In this document: positions 53,921 through 63,062 of the stretch, one piece after another | Numbering within the stretch: the stretch's first letter is position 1 | Layout: each line of letters opens with the position of its first letter | Notes under the pieces: model-generated | Told to the model about the DNA's origin: nothing | Database searches by the model: none | Seen by the model: only the letters and a program-made list of their open reading frames with translations | Position numbers and translations under genes: made by a program | Assembly: GCF_018127925.1 (NCBI RefSeq) | Contig: NZ_CP072348.1 | Coordinates: forward strand, 503,501 to 567,500 | DNA length: 64,000 nucleotides | DNA from: Prevotella melaninogenica | GTDB lineage: Bacteria; Bacteroidota; Bacteroidia; Bacteroidales; Bacteroidaceae | Reading direction: 5' to 3'

Positions 53921-55599
53921 GGGATATTCAGAATTTTTCTAACTAATTGTTTGTCAGCATAATATATTATTTGTACCTTTACATAAAATCCCCCGAACGA
54001 CCCATCACGGGCAGAATCGGGGGAAAACTTAAAATAAATCGTCGTGAAGATACAAAAAATTTCTGATATAACACCAACTTTGCCCTTTACAGAGTTCGAT
54101 TTTTTACAGAGCTATCGTGAAAGCTTTGCACAAAGCGAACTTGGACGCATTCATTCCCAGCTCCCACTAAAGGAGTTGGCAGCAGAGTATACGATCCTTA
54201 GCCATAAGAGCAAGCGAGGCAAAAAGCCTCTTTTCTCGGGTGAAGGAGAAATAGCCCTAATGTTCCTTAAGTCATACACAGGTCTGTCTGACGATGGTCT
54301 GATAGAAATGCTTAACGGAAGCATCCACATGCAGATGTTCTGTGGTGTTCTGATAGACCCCTCCTGTCCCATCAAGGATGGAAAGATTGTAAGTGCCATA
54401 CGCAATCGTCTTGGTCAGTTTCTTGACATAGACAGCTTTCAGGGCATATTGTATGCCAAATGGAAAGACAACCTTAAAGACAAAGACCTGTGCTTGACGG
54501 ATGCAACCTGTTACGAGAGCTACCTGCGTTTTCCTACGGATATCAAGCTGCTCTGGGAGTGTTGTTATTGGCTTCACACTCTGCTGGTCTCCGAGTGTAA
54601 ACACCTCTCAGAGCGTATTCCGAGAAGCAAGTATAATAATATTGACAAGGCCAGGCTTGCATACGCTAAGCAGCGCAAGCACACAGCCTCGTCCACGCGC
54701 AAGCTCAGGAGAAGACTCCTGAGGCTTCTGTCCAAACTCCTGTCCCAATGGAATCGTCTGCGTAAACAGTACAGTCCTTGCATCTGTCTGTCGGCAGAAC
54801 AAGAAAAGCGGCTGTCCGCTGTGCGTGAGGTATGCCTCCAACAGTCAGAACTATTCTCCGGCAAGGAAGTCAAGCACCGTATCGTCAGCATCGACCGCCC
54901 CTACCTCCGTCCTATTGTCAGAGGCAAGGAAAACAAGCGTGTAGAGTTTGGGGCAAAGGTCAACAACATACAGATAGACGGCATATCATTCATAGAGCAC
55001 CACAGCTTTGAGGCATTCAACGAGGGTGTCCGTCTTAAGCTATGTATAGAATATCAAGAATCTTTGACGGGAATCAAAGTCAAGCGTGTAGGTGCCGATT
55101 CCATATACGCCAACAATGCCAACCGCACTATGTGTACAGAAAAAGGCATAACGACCTGTTTCACTAGAAAAGGTCCAAGACCCAAAGAAGAAGCTGAATG
55201 TCTCAAGACAGCGAGAAAGATTATTGGAAACCTCAGAGCTACGGTAATGGAGGGTAGCTTTGGAAATCAAAAGCAACACTATAGCCTTGGACGCATCAAG
55301 GCACGCAATATGTTTAGCGAGAGGCTACTACTCTTCTTCGGAATCCATACAGCAAATGCTGCCATTCTTGCCGCAAGGGAGATGGCTCGGAGGGTGAAGA
55401 AGGCTGCCTAATAAAACTTAAGGATAATTTTACAAGTCCATAGATAGTATGGAAAGGGCAGGTGTGCTCATATGACTCATTATTTGAGATTTTTGAACAA
55501 ATAACACAGCATATTCTTTTTCTGGGACCTTCTCCAAGGAAAAGAATGCAGTTTTTGGCTGCCTTGGAGAGCTCTAAGAGGGAATTAACTGAAATTCCC
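53921..55599 (+). mobile_element. IS1182/IS5-superfamily element in the integrase gene
   Basis: 1679 bp from GGGATATTCAG to CTGAAATTCCC (imperfect terminal repeats), flanked by the 6-bp direct repeat TAAATA (53915-53920, 55600-55605). A hairpin CCCCCGA...TCGGGGG (about 53988-54024) precedes the transposase gene. Confidence 0.88.
54044..55411 (+). CDS. IS1182-like DDE transposase
   Basis: A 455-residue transposase starting with GTG at 54044 (MKIQKISDITPTLPFTEFDF). DUF772-like N-terminal helices carry KELAAEYTILSHKSKRGKKP and LMFLKSYTGLSDDGLIEMLN. LCLTDATCYESYLRFPTDIK gives the first Asp and VGADSIYANNANR the second. EGSFGNQKQHYSLGRIKARN carries the likely Glu. Family assignment within IS5/IS1182/ISNCY is uncertain. 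Its GC content is visibly higher than the neighbouring genes, consistent with a recent arrival. Intact. Confidence 0.8.
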   Translation: MKIQKISDITPTLPFTEFDFLQSYRESFAQSELGRIHSQLPLKELAAEYTILSHKSKRGKKPLFSGEGEIALMFLKSYTGLSDDGLIEMLNGSIHMQMFCGVLIDPSCPIKDGKIVSAIRNRLGQFLDIDSFQGILYAKWKDNLKDKDLCLTDATCYESYLRFPTDIKLLWECCYWLHTLLVSECKHLSERIPRSKYNNIDKARLAYAKQRKHTASSTRKLRRRLLRLLSKLLSQWNRLRKQYSPCICLSAEQEKRLSAVREVCLQQSELFSGKEVKHRIVSIDRPYLRPIVRGKENKRVEFGAKVNNIQIDGISFIEHHSFEAFNEGVRLKLCIEYQESLTGIKVKRVGADSIYANNANRTMCTEKGITTCFTRKGPRPKEEAECLKTARKIIGNLRATVMEGSFGNQKQHYSLGRIKARNMFSERLLLFFGIHTANAAILAAREMARRVKKAA

Positions 55600-55829
55600 T
55601 AAATATAATTATCAAATTCCAAAACGTACAAATCAATCTTACAATCGAGCTTTGAAGATTCTTAGTATGGCTTGTGATATAGACAAACCTTTGGCTACTC
55701 ATTGGGCAAGGCGCACCTGCGGTATGCTTATGTTAAATAAAGGCTACTCAATAGAAGTCGTTGCTAAAGTACTAGGGCATTCAGATATAAAAACAACACA
55801 GCATTGTTATGCAAAAATACTAGATAAAA
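55600..55829 (+). pseudogene. Tyrosine integrase, C-terminal part
   Basis: It continues the integrase frame from KYNYQIPKRTNQSYNRALKI. Catalytic residues are present: HWARRT (H-x-x-R), LGHSDIKTTQHCYAKIL (GH pair and the nucleophilic Tyr). It is cut after about KILDK by the ISL3 element at 55830. With the N-terminal part this makes a full-length IntDOT-like recombinase broken twice. Confidence 0.9.
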
Positions 55830-57134
55830 GGCTCTTCCGTTAAATGCGTAGACTCCTATCATGCAGTGCATATAGTCTTAATTTGAAGTATTCTTCATTT
55901 CTGAACCCATATATCTGTCTTTTCAAAACTTTTATTTTGTTGTTAATTCCTTCTATTGTTCCGTTTGTTATATAATGGTCATACCATGCTAATATGTATG
56001 TCTTGTATGCTCTAATAGTTGACGCCATTTTCATTAATGGTTGTATTTTGGATTCTATAGCTTGCTTTACCCATTCATCCAACACAGCTTTAGCCTTTTG
56101 CTTACTACACTGATTCCATATTTCCTTAAGATCTTCTTTGAGATAATAGGCAATCATTAGCGGACGGTTTAGGCTTAGTGCGTTCTCCAGTCTATTTCTG
56201 TGTGCATGATCAAAGATATCATTTCCATTTCTGAGTAACAACCAACGTGTTCCTTTGATTACTTTACGCTTGTTGATGTCCTTTTCCTCATGCCATAACT
56301 GTCTCCTTAGCAAGTCCAGCTTTTCGTTCATAAGCTTGGTTACATGAAAGTGGTCTACTACAAGTGCTGCATTGGGAAGATGCTCACTTACAGCTCGTGT
56401 ATATGCGGCAGAAAGGTCTGTACATACTGCTTGTATATGCTCTTTGTCTTTGCCGAGCCGTTCCCAAAATCCATCAAGAGCATTCTTGCCATTACCATCA
56501 CCGACATAAACAATATGACCATTATCCAAATCTACAACTATGGTCTTGTATACATGCCCCTTATGAGTGGCAAACTCATCAATGGAAATACGCCTTAACA
56601 TGGAAAGGTCTGGGTTAGAGTAATTTGACTGTAGAAACTCCATCTGTATATTACGTACTACATCCCAGGATACCTGTAGGAACCATGATATATCTTGAAT
56701 TGTTGCAAAGCGAGACAGGTCAAACACCATATTTGCAAAAGCTATAGTGTGCCGACGTTTTCCTTTCGCAAAGTCGATGTTTTCTTGTTTGATACAGCCG
56801 CAGTCGTGACATTGAATACGATGTACACGCATGTCCAGATAGGTCTTGCTCAGACCTATGGGAACACTTACAAAGCGACGAATATGACTGCCGTTACGAT
56901 TAATATTATGACTTCCACATACAGGACAACAAAGTTTTTCCTTTGGAGTTTGGATTTCTAAAACTAAGTTATTACCTTCGTAGCGCAGATTCTGACAATC
57001 TTGTTGGGAGACGCCTAAGGCGTTTTGCATTATGCTGGTATTCATGTTCTTGAAGTTTGGTCACTACAAAGATACATAATACCAGCTTTTATATATAACT
57101 AATCAGAGATATCTATCCATTTAACGGAAGAACC
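55830..57134 (-). mobile_element. ISL3-family element, copy B (intact)
   Basis: 1305 bp with ends GGCTCTTCCGTTAAATGCG (55830) and CATTTAACGGAAGAACC-like (to 57134). The flanks AGATAAAA and ATATTTAT are not duplicates, unlike copy A. The left flank is integrase, the right flank is traG, so the element marks a deletion junction. Confidence 0.9.
55840..57045 (-). CDS. ISL3-family transposase, intact
   Basis: A 401-residue transposase. The N-terminal zinc-binding cysteines are CCPVCGSHNINRNGSH and HRIQCHDCGCIKQE. A helix-turn-helix region follows (FATIQDISWFLQVSWDVVRN). The DDE_Tnp_ISL3 domain has SIDEFATHKGHVYKTIVVDL, AVCTDLSAAYTRAV, VVDHFHVTKLMNEKLD and GTIEGINNKIKVLKRQIYGF near the end (catalytic Glu in IEGINN). 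It keeps Trp and Glu where copy A has stops. Confidence 0.93.
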   Translation of the reverse strand: MNTSIMQNALGVSQQDCQNLRYEGNNLVLEIQTPKEKLCCPVCGSHNINRNGSHIRRFVSVPIGLSKTYLDMRVHRIQCHDCGCIKQENIDFAKGKRRHTIAFANMVFDLSRFATIQDISWFLQVSWDVVRNIQMEFLQSNYSNPDLSMLRRISIDEFATHKGHVYKTIVVDLDNGHIVYVGDGNGKNALDGFWERLGKDKEHIQAVCTDLSAAYTRAVSEHLPNAALVVDHFHVTKLMNEKLDLLRRQLWHEEKDINKRKVIKGTRWLLLRNGNDIFDHAHRNRLENALSLNRPLMIAYYLKEDLKEIWNQCSKQKAKAVLDEWVKQAIESKIQPLMKMASTIRAYKTYILAWYDHYITNGTIEGINNKIKVLKRQIYGFRNEEYFKLRLYALHDRSLRI

Positions 57135-57628
57135 ATATTTATAGCCTTTATACGAAGATTTTAGAGGAGAAAATACAGACTGATCAATACCGCTGAATAG
57201 TTACTATCAACAACTCTGATGTGTTTATGCTTCTTGATCAAAATAAGTATAAGGAGAAGTTTGATAAAATCAAGACGGTCCTTGCGCTTACAGACATAGA
57301 CTGTAAAAAGATATTTACCATTAATCGTTTGGATAATAAGGCTGATAGAAGTGCTTTCAAAGAGGTTTATATCAAGCGTGGCATCACAGGTGATGTTTAT
57401 GGTGTTGAATAACCTCGTGAGTGTTATATGGCATATACGACAGAGAAAGCAGAGAAAGATGCTTTGAAGTTATATAAGCGAATGCTCTCTACTGATTATC
57501 AACATGCCATTGAGGTATTTTGTCGAGACTGGGAGCGTAGTGGTATCAAGAAATCATTAGAATTTTCAAAGAAAGTTCTTGCAGAAGGAAAGCCTCTGAA
57601 CCTTCAGAAGAGTCTTACTTCAAATTAG
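57135..57628 (+). pseudogene. traG: traG (VirB4-like conjugation ATPase), C-terminal remnant
   Basis: One frame runs through LYTKILEEKIQTDQYR, INNSDVFMLLDQNKYKEKFD, IKTVLALTDIDCKKIFTINR, EVYIKRGITGDVYGVE and MAYTTEKAEKDALKLYKRML to a TAG at 57628. This lines up with the end of Bacteroidetes TraG (remembered pattern NNSDCKILLDQ...VYATEVSLEEYLAYTTEETEK). Two stops interrupt it, TGA at 57194 and TAA at 57410. The N-terminal part with the Walker motifs, several hundred residues, is missing at the ISL3 junction. In a complete element TraG powers the type IV secretion channel. Confidence 0.8.
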
Positions 57629-57639
57629 AATATATCAAT

Positions 57640-59085
57640 ATGAAGCATTTTAAGTCTTATTTACGGTTTATATTATTCCTGCTTCTCACGGTTTCGTCCG
57701 TGAGGGCAGGCAATGCTGTTTCATGGGTTTCTATCAACCATGATCAGAAAACCGTTGAAGCAATGGTAGCTGCTTTATATACTGAAAATGAAACTGAGAA
57801 GGCTTCTAATGAGGCTCTCAATGAGATACTTGCTAATTACAAATCAGCAGCTCTTGCCTCTACTGGTATATATATGTCACCAGAAAAGATTTTCTACTGG
57901 GGTACTTATATGTTTCAGACCTGTGACGAGACTATCGAACTATGTAAGTTGTTTCAGTCAGTCTGTACTAATGGTAAACTCGGTTTTGAAGGTATCCGCT
58001 TTCGTGAGCTTGCTCCAGACTTAAAGAAGTTTGTAAATCCAGTGAAGATGGATTTAAAGAATTATGAGGAGAAACTCAATGACTTAACTTCTACAAAAGG
58101 TTTAGAGGATCTTGATGAGAATGATTTACAAGAAGCTCTCTATGACGTGGCACAAGCTGGCGTAAGCATTGCAGCCAGTGGTTGGCAGGGCGTAGATGAT
58201 CTTGCTTTGAAACTTAATCCTCAGTCCAGGATTGTAAAAGCCCTGAAAATGAAATATACAGATGCCATGTATCTGTATGAAGGTTTTAGGGAAACACGTG
58301 AGCAGATGCAACGCCTTGCAAACATCAATGCTATTAAGAATACTATTCGTAACCTTATTGAAGTCAACGGACATGAAGTAGCAGACCGTATCTTTCATAT
58401 TGCAGACTACAATGTGAATACCTATATGGCTGACTATGTAAGAAAAGAGTCGGATGGTTACTTCACTCAGCGTTACTATATCTATAGTGAAGATGCTGGG
58501 ACTAAAGTTCTTTGCAACTATTCGCCTAAGCCCGATGATGATCGTGATAAGCCTTGGATTGGCTGGTTGCATTTTATTAGTCCAGAGGATAAAGTAGTCT
58601 GTCATATAATGACCCCATCAGAGGATGCTGCTGCAAGATCAACATCAGAGAGGCTATCTGGCTGGAGTCAAGCTTCAGTAGACAAATATAATATTGAGCA
58701 TCCTGGTCATAATGCAACTATTACTTATTCTCTTTTACATGAGAACCTTAATGAGACTTACAAGCATTTATGGGGCAAAAAGCATACTAAGCGACACTGC
58801 TTTTATGGCTATGCTATTAAAGTTGTCGACATCTGGAATACAAAAAGCGTTGTCTATGATGCCGTCTTCGATAGTCGTACAATGAATAAGCAGGTCTTTG
58901 AGGAACAAATGAAGATAAAGCTTGCAGAACTCAATAGTGAAGGTGAGGAGGGTGTCTATAAGATTGGCTATGATGATCCTATCCCTTACCAGTCTGCTTC
59001 ACCTTCAGAGTTAGCCCAAGCAAGCACAGCTACGTTTACTCTTGATTGTCAATCTGGAGAAAAGCTTGCATCCTCTTCTTTGTAA
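57640..59085 (+). CDS. Exported protein of a conjugation region, unknown family
   Basis: A 481-residue protein with a signal peptide (MKHFKSYLRFILFLLLTVSS-VRA). The mature part is mostly helical (repeated Glu/Leu/Asn-rich stretches around 30-230), then a beta-rich region with GYFTQRYYIYSEDAGTKVLC and WIGWLHFISPEDKVVCHIMT. It begins 11 bp after the traG remnant, the slot of periplasmic transfer proteins in Bacteroidetes conjugative elements. The TAA at 59083 is followed in the same frame by a further 300 open codons, so this is probably the N-terminal two thirds of a longer protein ended by a nonsense change (CAA to TAA would do). Confidence 0.6.
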   Translation: MKHFKSYLRFILFLLLTVSSVRAGNAVSWVSINHDQKTVEAMVAALYTENETEKASNEALNEILANYKSAALASTGIYMSPEKIFYWGTYMFQTCDETIELCKLFQSVCTNGKLGFEGIRFRELAPDLKKFVNPVKMDLKNYEEKLNDLTSTKGLEDLDENDLQEALYDVAQAGVSIAASGWQGVDDLALKLNPQSRIVKALKMKYTDAMYLYEGFRETREQMQRLANINAIKNTIRNLIEVNGHEVADRIFHIADYNVNTYMADYVRKESDGYFTQRYYIYSEDAGTKVLCNYSPKPDDDRDKPWIGWLHFISPEDKVVCHIMTPSEDAAARSTSERLSGWSQASVDKYNIEHPGHNATITYSLLHENLNETYKHLWGKKHTKRHCFYGYAIKVVDIWNTKSVVYDAVFDSRTMNKQVFEEQMKIKLAELNSEGEEGVYKIGYDDPIPYQSASPSELAQASTATFTLDCQSGEKLASSSL

Positions 59086-59983
59086 TGGAAAGAGAACGGT
59101 GATCAGGGAAAGAGCCTAACTCCTTCCTCTATAAACTTTGCAATGGAAACGGAGTTGGACTTATCTTCTATGAAGAAGGACCTTAACGCTATGGACCGTC
59201 TTATAGAAGAAAATACCCAAGCTATGCGCCAAAAGAATCAGGAAATTGAATCTTTAAATAGTGAATATAAAAAGACGTTCACCCTTATGCAGGAGGAGTC
59301 ACGTAGAGGTAACTATACCAAATATCAAGAATTACGTAAACAATTAAAAGATCTTGAAACAAAGATTCAAGCTTTGAAAAAACAATATAGTGACCTTGAG
59401 GTTGAGTCTTCTGTTTTGAAAGATAAGCGTGAAGAATTAAAGGATGACTATAATGATACTATCGATGGAGGTAATAGACTCCCTGCTATCATGAAGTCTC
59501 TTGAGTCAGCTTTTGGTCTTACATGGAAAGGTGATGGTCAATGGGATACAAGAGACGGTTCTTGTTACCGTTATACTCGTAAGGCAAACTATCGGAATCT
59601 TGGAGAGCTGACCTTTAAGGCAGAACTTACACTTTATTCAGGTCCAAAACATTTTATAGGTATTCGTATTCACAGAGCAAAGTTGAATATTGACTGGAAG
59701 CTGACAAATGAGAATCCTCATTCTGATGTCGTGGAGGTCATGCAGTTTAACAAAGAATGGTCAGATAAGGAAAAGGCTGATAAGGTTAATGACCGTATAT
59801 CCTACTGGCTACAGAATAATTCTAACTGTACTTGTAGAGTAGAGTATAATAAGGAGAATAAGGATAGTCTCAATGATGTTGATGATGCAGCTCATCTACT
59901 CTGGGTTAGTGATCGCCTTGCTATAGCCAGTGAGATTGACAGTAGACTTTCAAAAATATATTCTGACTTACAATTTCTTTTAG
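59086..59983 (+). pseudogene. Continuation of the same ORF, cut by IS1634
   Basis: Same frame as the preceding ORF beyond its TAA. The first ATG is at 59143 but has no visible RBS. Residues from there to about 110 form a charged coiled coil (MRQKNQEIESLNSEYKKTFT, DLETKIQALKKQYSDLEVES). A globular part follows (LTWKGDGQWDTRDGSCYRYT, WSDKEKADKVNDRISYWLQN). The frame runs into the IS1634 end at 59984 and stops eight bases inside it. A possible downstream piece is at 62090-62221. Confidence 0.6.
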
Positions 59984-62087
59984 CCCAAGTTTAACACCCA
60001 CCTTCGCCTAATTGTTACTGTCACCGTACTTTCCTCGTTTTTCTTATGGGCTCTGTGTCCTACAAATTTTATTCTTTTTGAATGGTGAGTGTTTTAAGTT
60101 CAACTTATCGTATATCTGTTTTGCTTGCTTCGAAGGACTACTGCACTGGCGCATCTCGATGGTTTCACCTAATGGATTCTTCCCTTTTGTGGTGACGAGC
60201 TTTTGGGTACTCATACGTCGTACTATCTCGGTCCAGTAACAGGATTCTCCTTCTCGTTTTAATTGACAACGGATAGTGTTTACCACCCAGTAGGCTAATA
60301 AACCGAAGAAAAGGTGTGCGTCGCTTCGCTCATCTTTCTGATGATAGATTGGACGGAGGTTGAGATCATTCTTTAGTTGTCTGTTCGTACATTCTATCTC
60401 ACGAATGAGATTGTAGTATTCCCATGTTACACACTCAGAAAGTGTCCTGACATTGCTACGGAGGAAATAGACTCCATGACCAGATTCCATTGCCGAGAGG
60501 TCTTTTATCTCCCAGTCTACACGTAGCATCTCCTTGGGCTTCTTCTCATTTTTTATGTAGCTTATCTGGTAGAACTTCGCTATAGAAGGGTACTTCTGTA
60601 TGGCACGTCCTGTACGTTCAACAACCTTTTCATAGGTTTTTGTTCCACCTTTCTTGGAGATTCCATTGTTTATCCTCTGCAGTTCCATCTCAAAACGCTC
60701 TTTCCAAACCCTGTTCATGGACGACTCTGTCATAGCTTTCGAAGGAGATGTTATTTCGAGATAATAATCCTCATCATCCTCTGTCTTAACCTCTTTCAGC
60801 GTTATCTTCTGCCGACGGGCATCCATTACTGTAACGCTCTTGTTATCATCACTGAGCATATAGTCTTTCATTTTCGTACGGGATACGCAGAGATAATTGT
60901 AACCCTTTTTCTTTATTAACTCCAAGTTCTCTTCCGTGGCAACACCTGCATCCATGACAACGAGCGTATCCTTTGTTCTTGATGGATTCCTCTTTGCCAG
61001 CGTATCAATCATATTGGGTAGAGACTTGGGATCTGCTGTATTACCCTCTAAGATAGAAGAATAACGTATAAAACCTTCTTTATTGATACATAATGCAAGT
61101 ACAAGTAGCTTACAGTCAGAGCGTTTTTCTTTTGAACGACCGAACTTGGCCTTGTTGCTGTTACGCTTGCTGCCCTCGAAATAGAAGTTGGTTAAGTCGA
61201 AGAGCATCAACTTGTTGTCTATATTAAAGAGAGCGTCAGTAATGCTGCACAGATGATGCTCTAACTGTTCCTTTAGTTCATATAATTTATCAGTGATTTT
61301 ATACAGAGAATTGATTCCTGGTGTCCAGCCAGGAACTCCACTATAAAGTTCAGCGGCAGCCGAGTTATCGCGCAAATAATAATAAGATGAACGTTCAGAA
61401 ACTGCATATACCGTGCGAACAATCAATGCTGACAAAGCCGTGTGTATCGCATTCTCCGTCCACCCGTTTTTGCGCAGAAAACCCTCTAATTGTAGCTTGT
61501 CTATTGTCTGCTTGCAGAGCCACTCTGCACCAACATTCCTTGCGTCAGTATAGTTTGCCGTCTCAAGGTCTATGTAGTTCTCATATTTTCTCAGCGACTT
61601 CTGCTCTTCCTTATTAAATCGATCGATTCCACCTTCTTTCTCCATACGGATCCACCATTCGTCAGCCTTTGCCTGTTCAATAGGAGTAAGACCGTCAAGA
61701 TGTTCTTTGAAAAGCGAGGGTGTACTTCTATTTTTGAAGCGTTCGGTAAGAGCGTATGCAATTTTTCGAACCTGTACAGCAGTAAGTGAAGGTTCGAACC
61801 CGATATTCAACAGAATTAGCGAATGTACATGACCCTGCACATCACGATATGACTCCTTGATGCGATAATAAGGAGCCATGTCCCCTGTGGCAGGGTTGAA
61901 TCGTGTCTGTACATTTGCGTGCATGAGTGCAAAGTAACAAAATAATTTTGATATGACTGTGTCCTACAAATCAGATTTTACTCCTCGTTACAATACCCTA
62001 TACTTGATTATCAACCATTTATCAAATTGATACTACACAAAACATCCCGAAAATTTATGAAAAATAATTTTGCCGGTTAAACTTGGG
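59984..62087 (-). mobile_element. IS1634-family element, copy 3
   Basis: 2104 bp, inverted relative to copies 1 and 2. Ends CCCAAGTTTAAC (59984) and GTTAAACTTGGG (62087). Flanks TTTTAG on the left and TTAATG on the right give no clean direct repeat. Confidence 0.93.
60044..61924 (-). CDS. IS1634-family transposase, copy 3
   Basis: Intact 626-residue copy. Small differences from the others include KDYMLSDD for KDYTLSDD, WKERFEM for WRERFEM, KPKEML for KPKQML and SECVTWEYY for SERVTWEYY. DDE motifs unchanged. The element-internal leader with TACTTTG is present. Confidence 0.92.
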   Translation of the reverse strand: MHANVQTRFNPATGDMAPYYRIKESYRDVQGHVHSLILLNIGFEPSLTAVQVRKIAYALTERFKNRSTPSLFKEHLDGLTPIEQAKADEWWIRMEKEGGIDRFNKEEQKSLRKYENYIDLETANYTDARNVGAEWLCKQTIDKLQLEGFLRKNGWTENAIHTALSALIVRTVYAVSERSSYYYLRDNSAAAELYSGVPGWTPGINSLYKITDKLYELKEQLEHHLCSITDALFNIDNKLMLFDLTNFYFEGSKRNSNKAKFGRSKEKRSDCKLLVLALCINKEGFIRYSSILEGNTADPKSLPNMIDTLAKRNPSRTKDTLVVMDAGVATEENLELIKKKGYNYLCVSRTKMKDYMLSDDNKSVTVMDARRQKITLKEVKTEDDEDYYLEITSPSKAMTESSMNRVWKERFEMELQRINNGISKKGGTKTYEKVVERTGRAIQKYPSIAKFYQISYIKNEKKPKEMLRVDWEIKDLSAMESGHGVYFLRSNVRTLSECVTWEYYNLIREIECTNRQLKNDLNLRPIYHQKDERSDAHLFFGLLAYWVVNTIRCQLKREGESCYWTEIVRRMSTQKLVTTKGKNPLGETIEMRQCSSPSKQAKQIYDKLNLKHSPFKKNKICRTQSP

Positions 62088-62089
62088 TT

Positions 62090-62221
62090 AATGGTTTAGC
62101 AGAGGATATAGAGGAGGATATTTGTAATGAAATAATAACGCTTTTCTTAGATAAACGACCTATTATTAGGTGGTACTTAAATAGTTATTGGTGTCCGATA
62201 AAACTTTTTTGGAGTTATCTG
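62090..62221 (+). pseudogene. Short ORF fragment right of IS1634 copy 3
   Basis: The frame from the IS edge reads NGLAEDIEEDICNEIITLFL then DKRPIIRWYLN before running into a repeat element. It may be the tail of the gene cut at 59983, but this cannot be proved from sequence alone. Confidence 0.3.
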
Positions 62222-62417
62222 TGTTAGATAAAATAGGCTTAAACTTATGATTTCATTAATTTATTTGGTTATTATAGGGCTTTCCTTGTCAAAATAAGCG
62301 CATTTTATAATGCTTACAGTTTAAAACTAAGAACCAAGCCCCTAGATAAGTAAAACGGCTGCAACACCGATGAATAAAGAGATACAGAACTTTCAGTTTA
62401 TTTTTACCGGACAGCAA
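62188..62417. mobile_element. Solo-TIR or MITE-like element
   Basis: ATTGGTGTCCGATAAAA at the left and TTTTTACCGGACAGCAAT at the right are imperfect inverted repeats about 230 bp apart. No transposase inside. It looks like a deletion derivative of an IS. Confidence 0.5.
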
Positions 62418-62443
62418 TATTAAATAGTACAGAACAGTTAGAA

Positions 62444-62650
62444 ATGGATATTGATGTAAGATTTGTAGATAGTCTGGATATTCACAATAAGATATGTGAT
62501 TTCTTTACAGGTTTATCTTGCTTAATAAATGACAATATATTCTTATTAGACAATATTATTAAGGAAAAACCTTTGGTATTAATGATTTTCAAACCCCAAA
62601 CATCACCTCAAATAATAGAAGATACTTTAAGTTTACAACAAGCTACTTAA
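62444..62650 (+). CDS. Possible small protein, weak support
   Basis: A 68-residue frame starting MDIDVRFVDSLDIHNKICDF. No recognised motif, no clear RBS, in a repeat-rich stretch. Listed only because it is the longest sensible frame in 62088-63062. Confidence 0.2.
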   Translation: MDIDVRFVDSLDIHNKICDFFTGLSCLINDNIFLLDNIIKEKPLVLMIFKPQTSPQIIEDTLSLQQAT

Positions 62651-62757
62651 ACAGAACATTAAGTTTCTTCAGAAAACAAGTTAGTTATAATGTAGCATAA
62701 AAGAGGGGGATTACTTGGCATCTAACTAATGCCCTTTAAGGATTCTATATTACTCCG

Positions 62758-62823
62758 CACATATCGTGTTGCTGCTCCGCACGTATTGTGCTGTTGGTAA
62801 GCACTAAGCGTGTTGATGGCAAA
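62758..62823 (+). repeat. 22-bp dyad array, locus 4 (CAC-N5-GTG)
   Basis: Units at 62758, 62780 and 62802, with N5 = ATATC, GTATT, TAAGC and linkers TTGCTGCTCCG, CTGTTGGTAAG, TTGATGGCAAA. Directly upstream a single GCCCTTTAAG unit (62731) recalls the other 22-bp family. Confidence 0.85.
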
Positions 62824-62879
62824 TCAGCTTGTAATTCATTATCAGAGTGAGCTCGGCTTATTGATAGAAGATAACTTTT

Positions 62880-62963
62880 GCTGTCACTTCTATCACTTTA
62901 TATTCTCATCTAACTCATTAGTTTACAGAAGGATTACAAGATGTGTTGAAAGTGACAGCAAAT
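62880..62963 (+). repeat. Hairpin/MITE-like repeat, copy c
   Basis: Opens GCTGTCACTTCTATCACTT and closes GAAAGTGACAGCAAA; the ends are inverted repeats. Less similar than copies a and b in the tail. Confidence 0.7.
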
Positions 62964-63062
62964 TAAAACAAAACTATTCTTGTAAGATATGGAATAGTTT
63001 TGCTGTAACCTATATCGAAAGAATGGGAGATCTTAATTTCTTTCAAACATTAATTAATAGTA

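Noticed and set aside
57135-57196. The right flank of ISL3 copy B as a second integrase C-terminus (LYTKILEEK looks like a YxKIL catalytic block)
   Set aside because: The same frame leads straight into the traG tail, and the segment aligns better with the VirB4-type TQNVEDLL region than with an integrase.
52705-62650. A right attachment site repeating the tRNA-Lys 3' end
   Set aside because: No second copy of GGGTTCGAGCCCCATGCG was seen; it may have been deleted.
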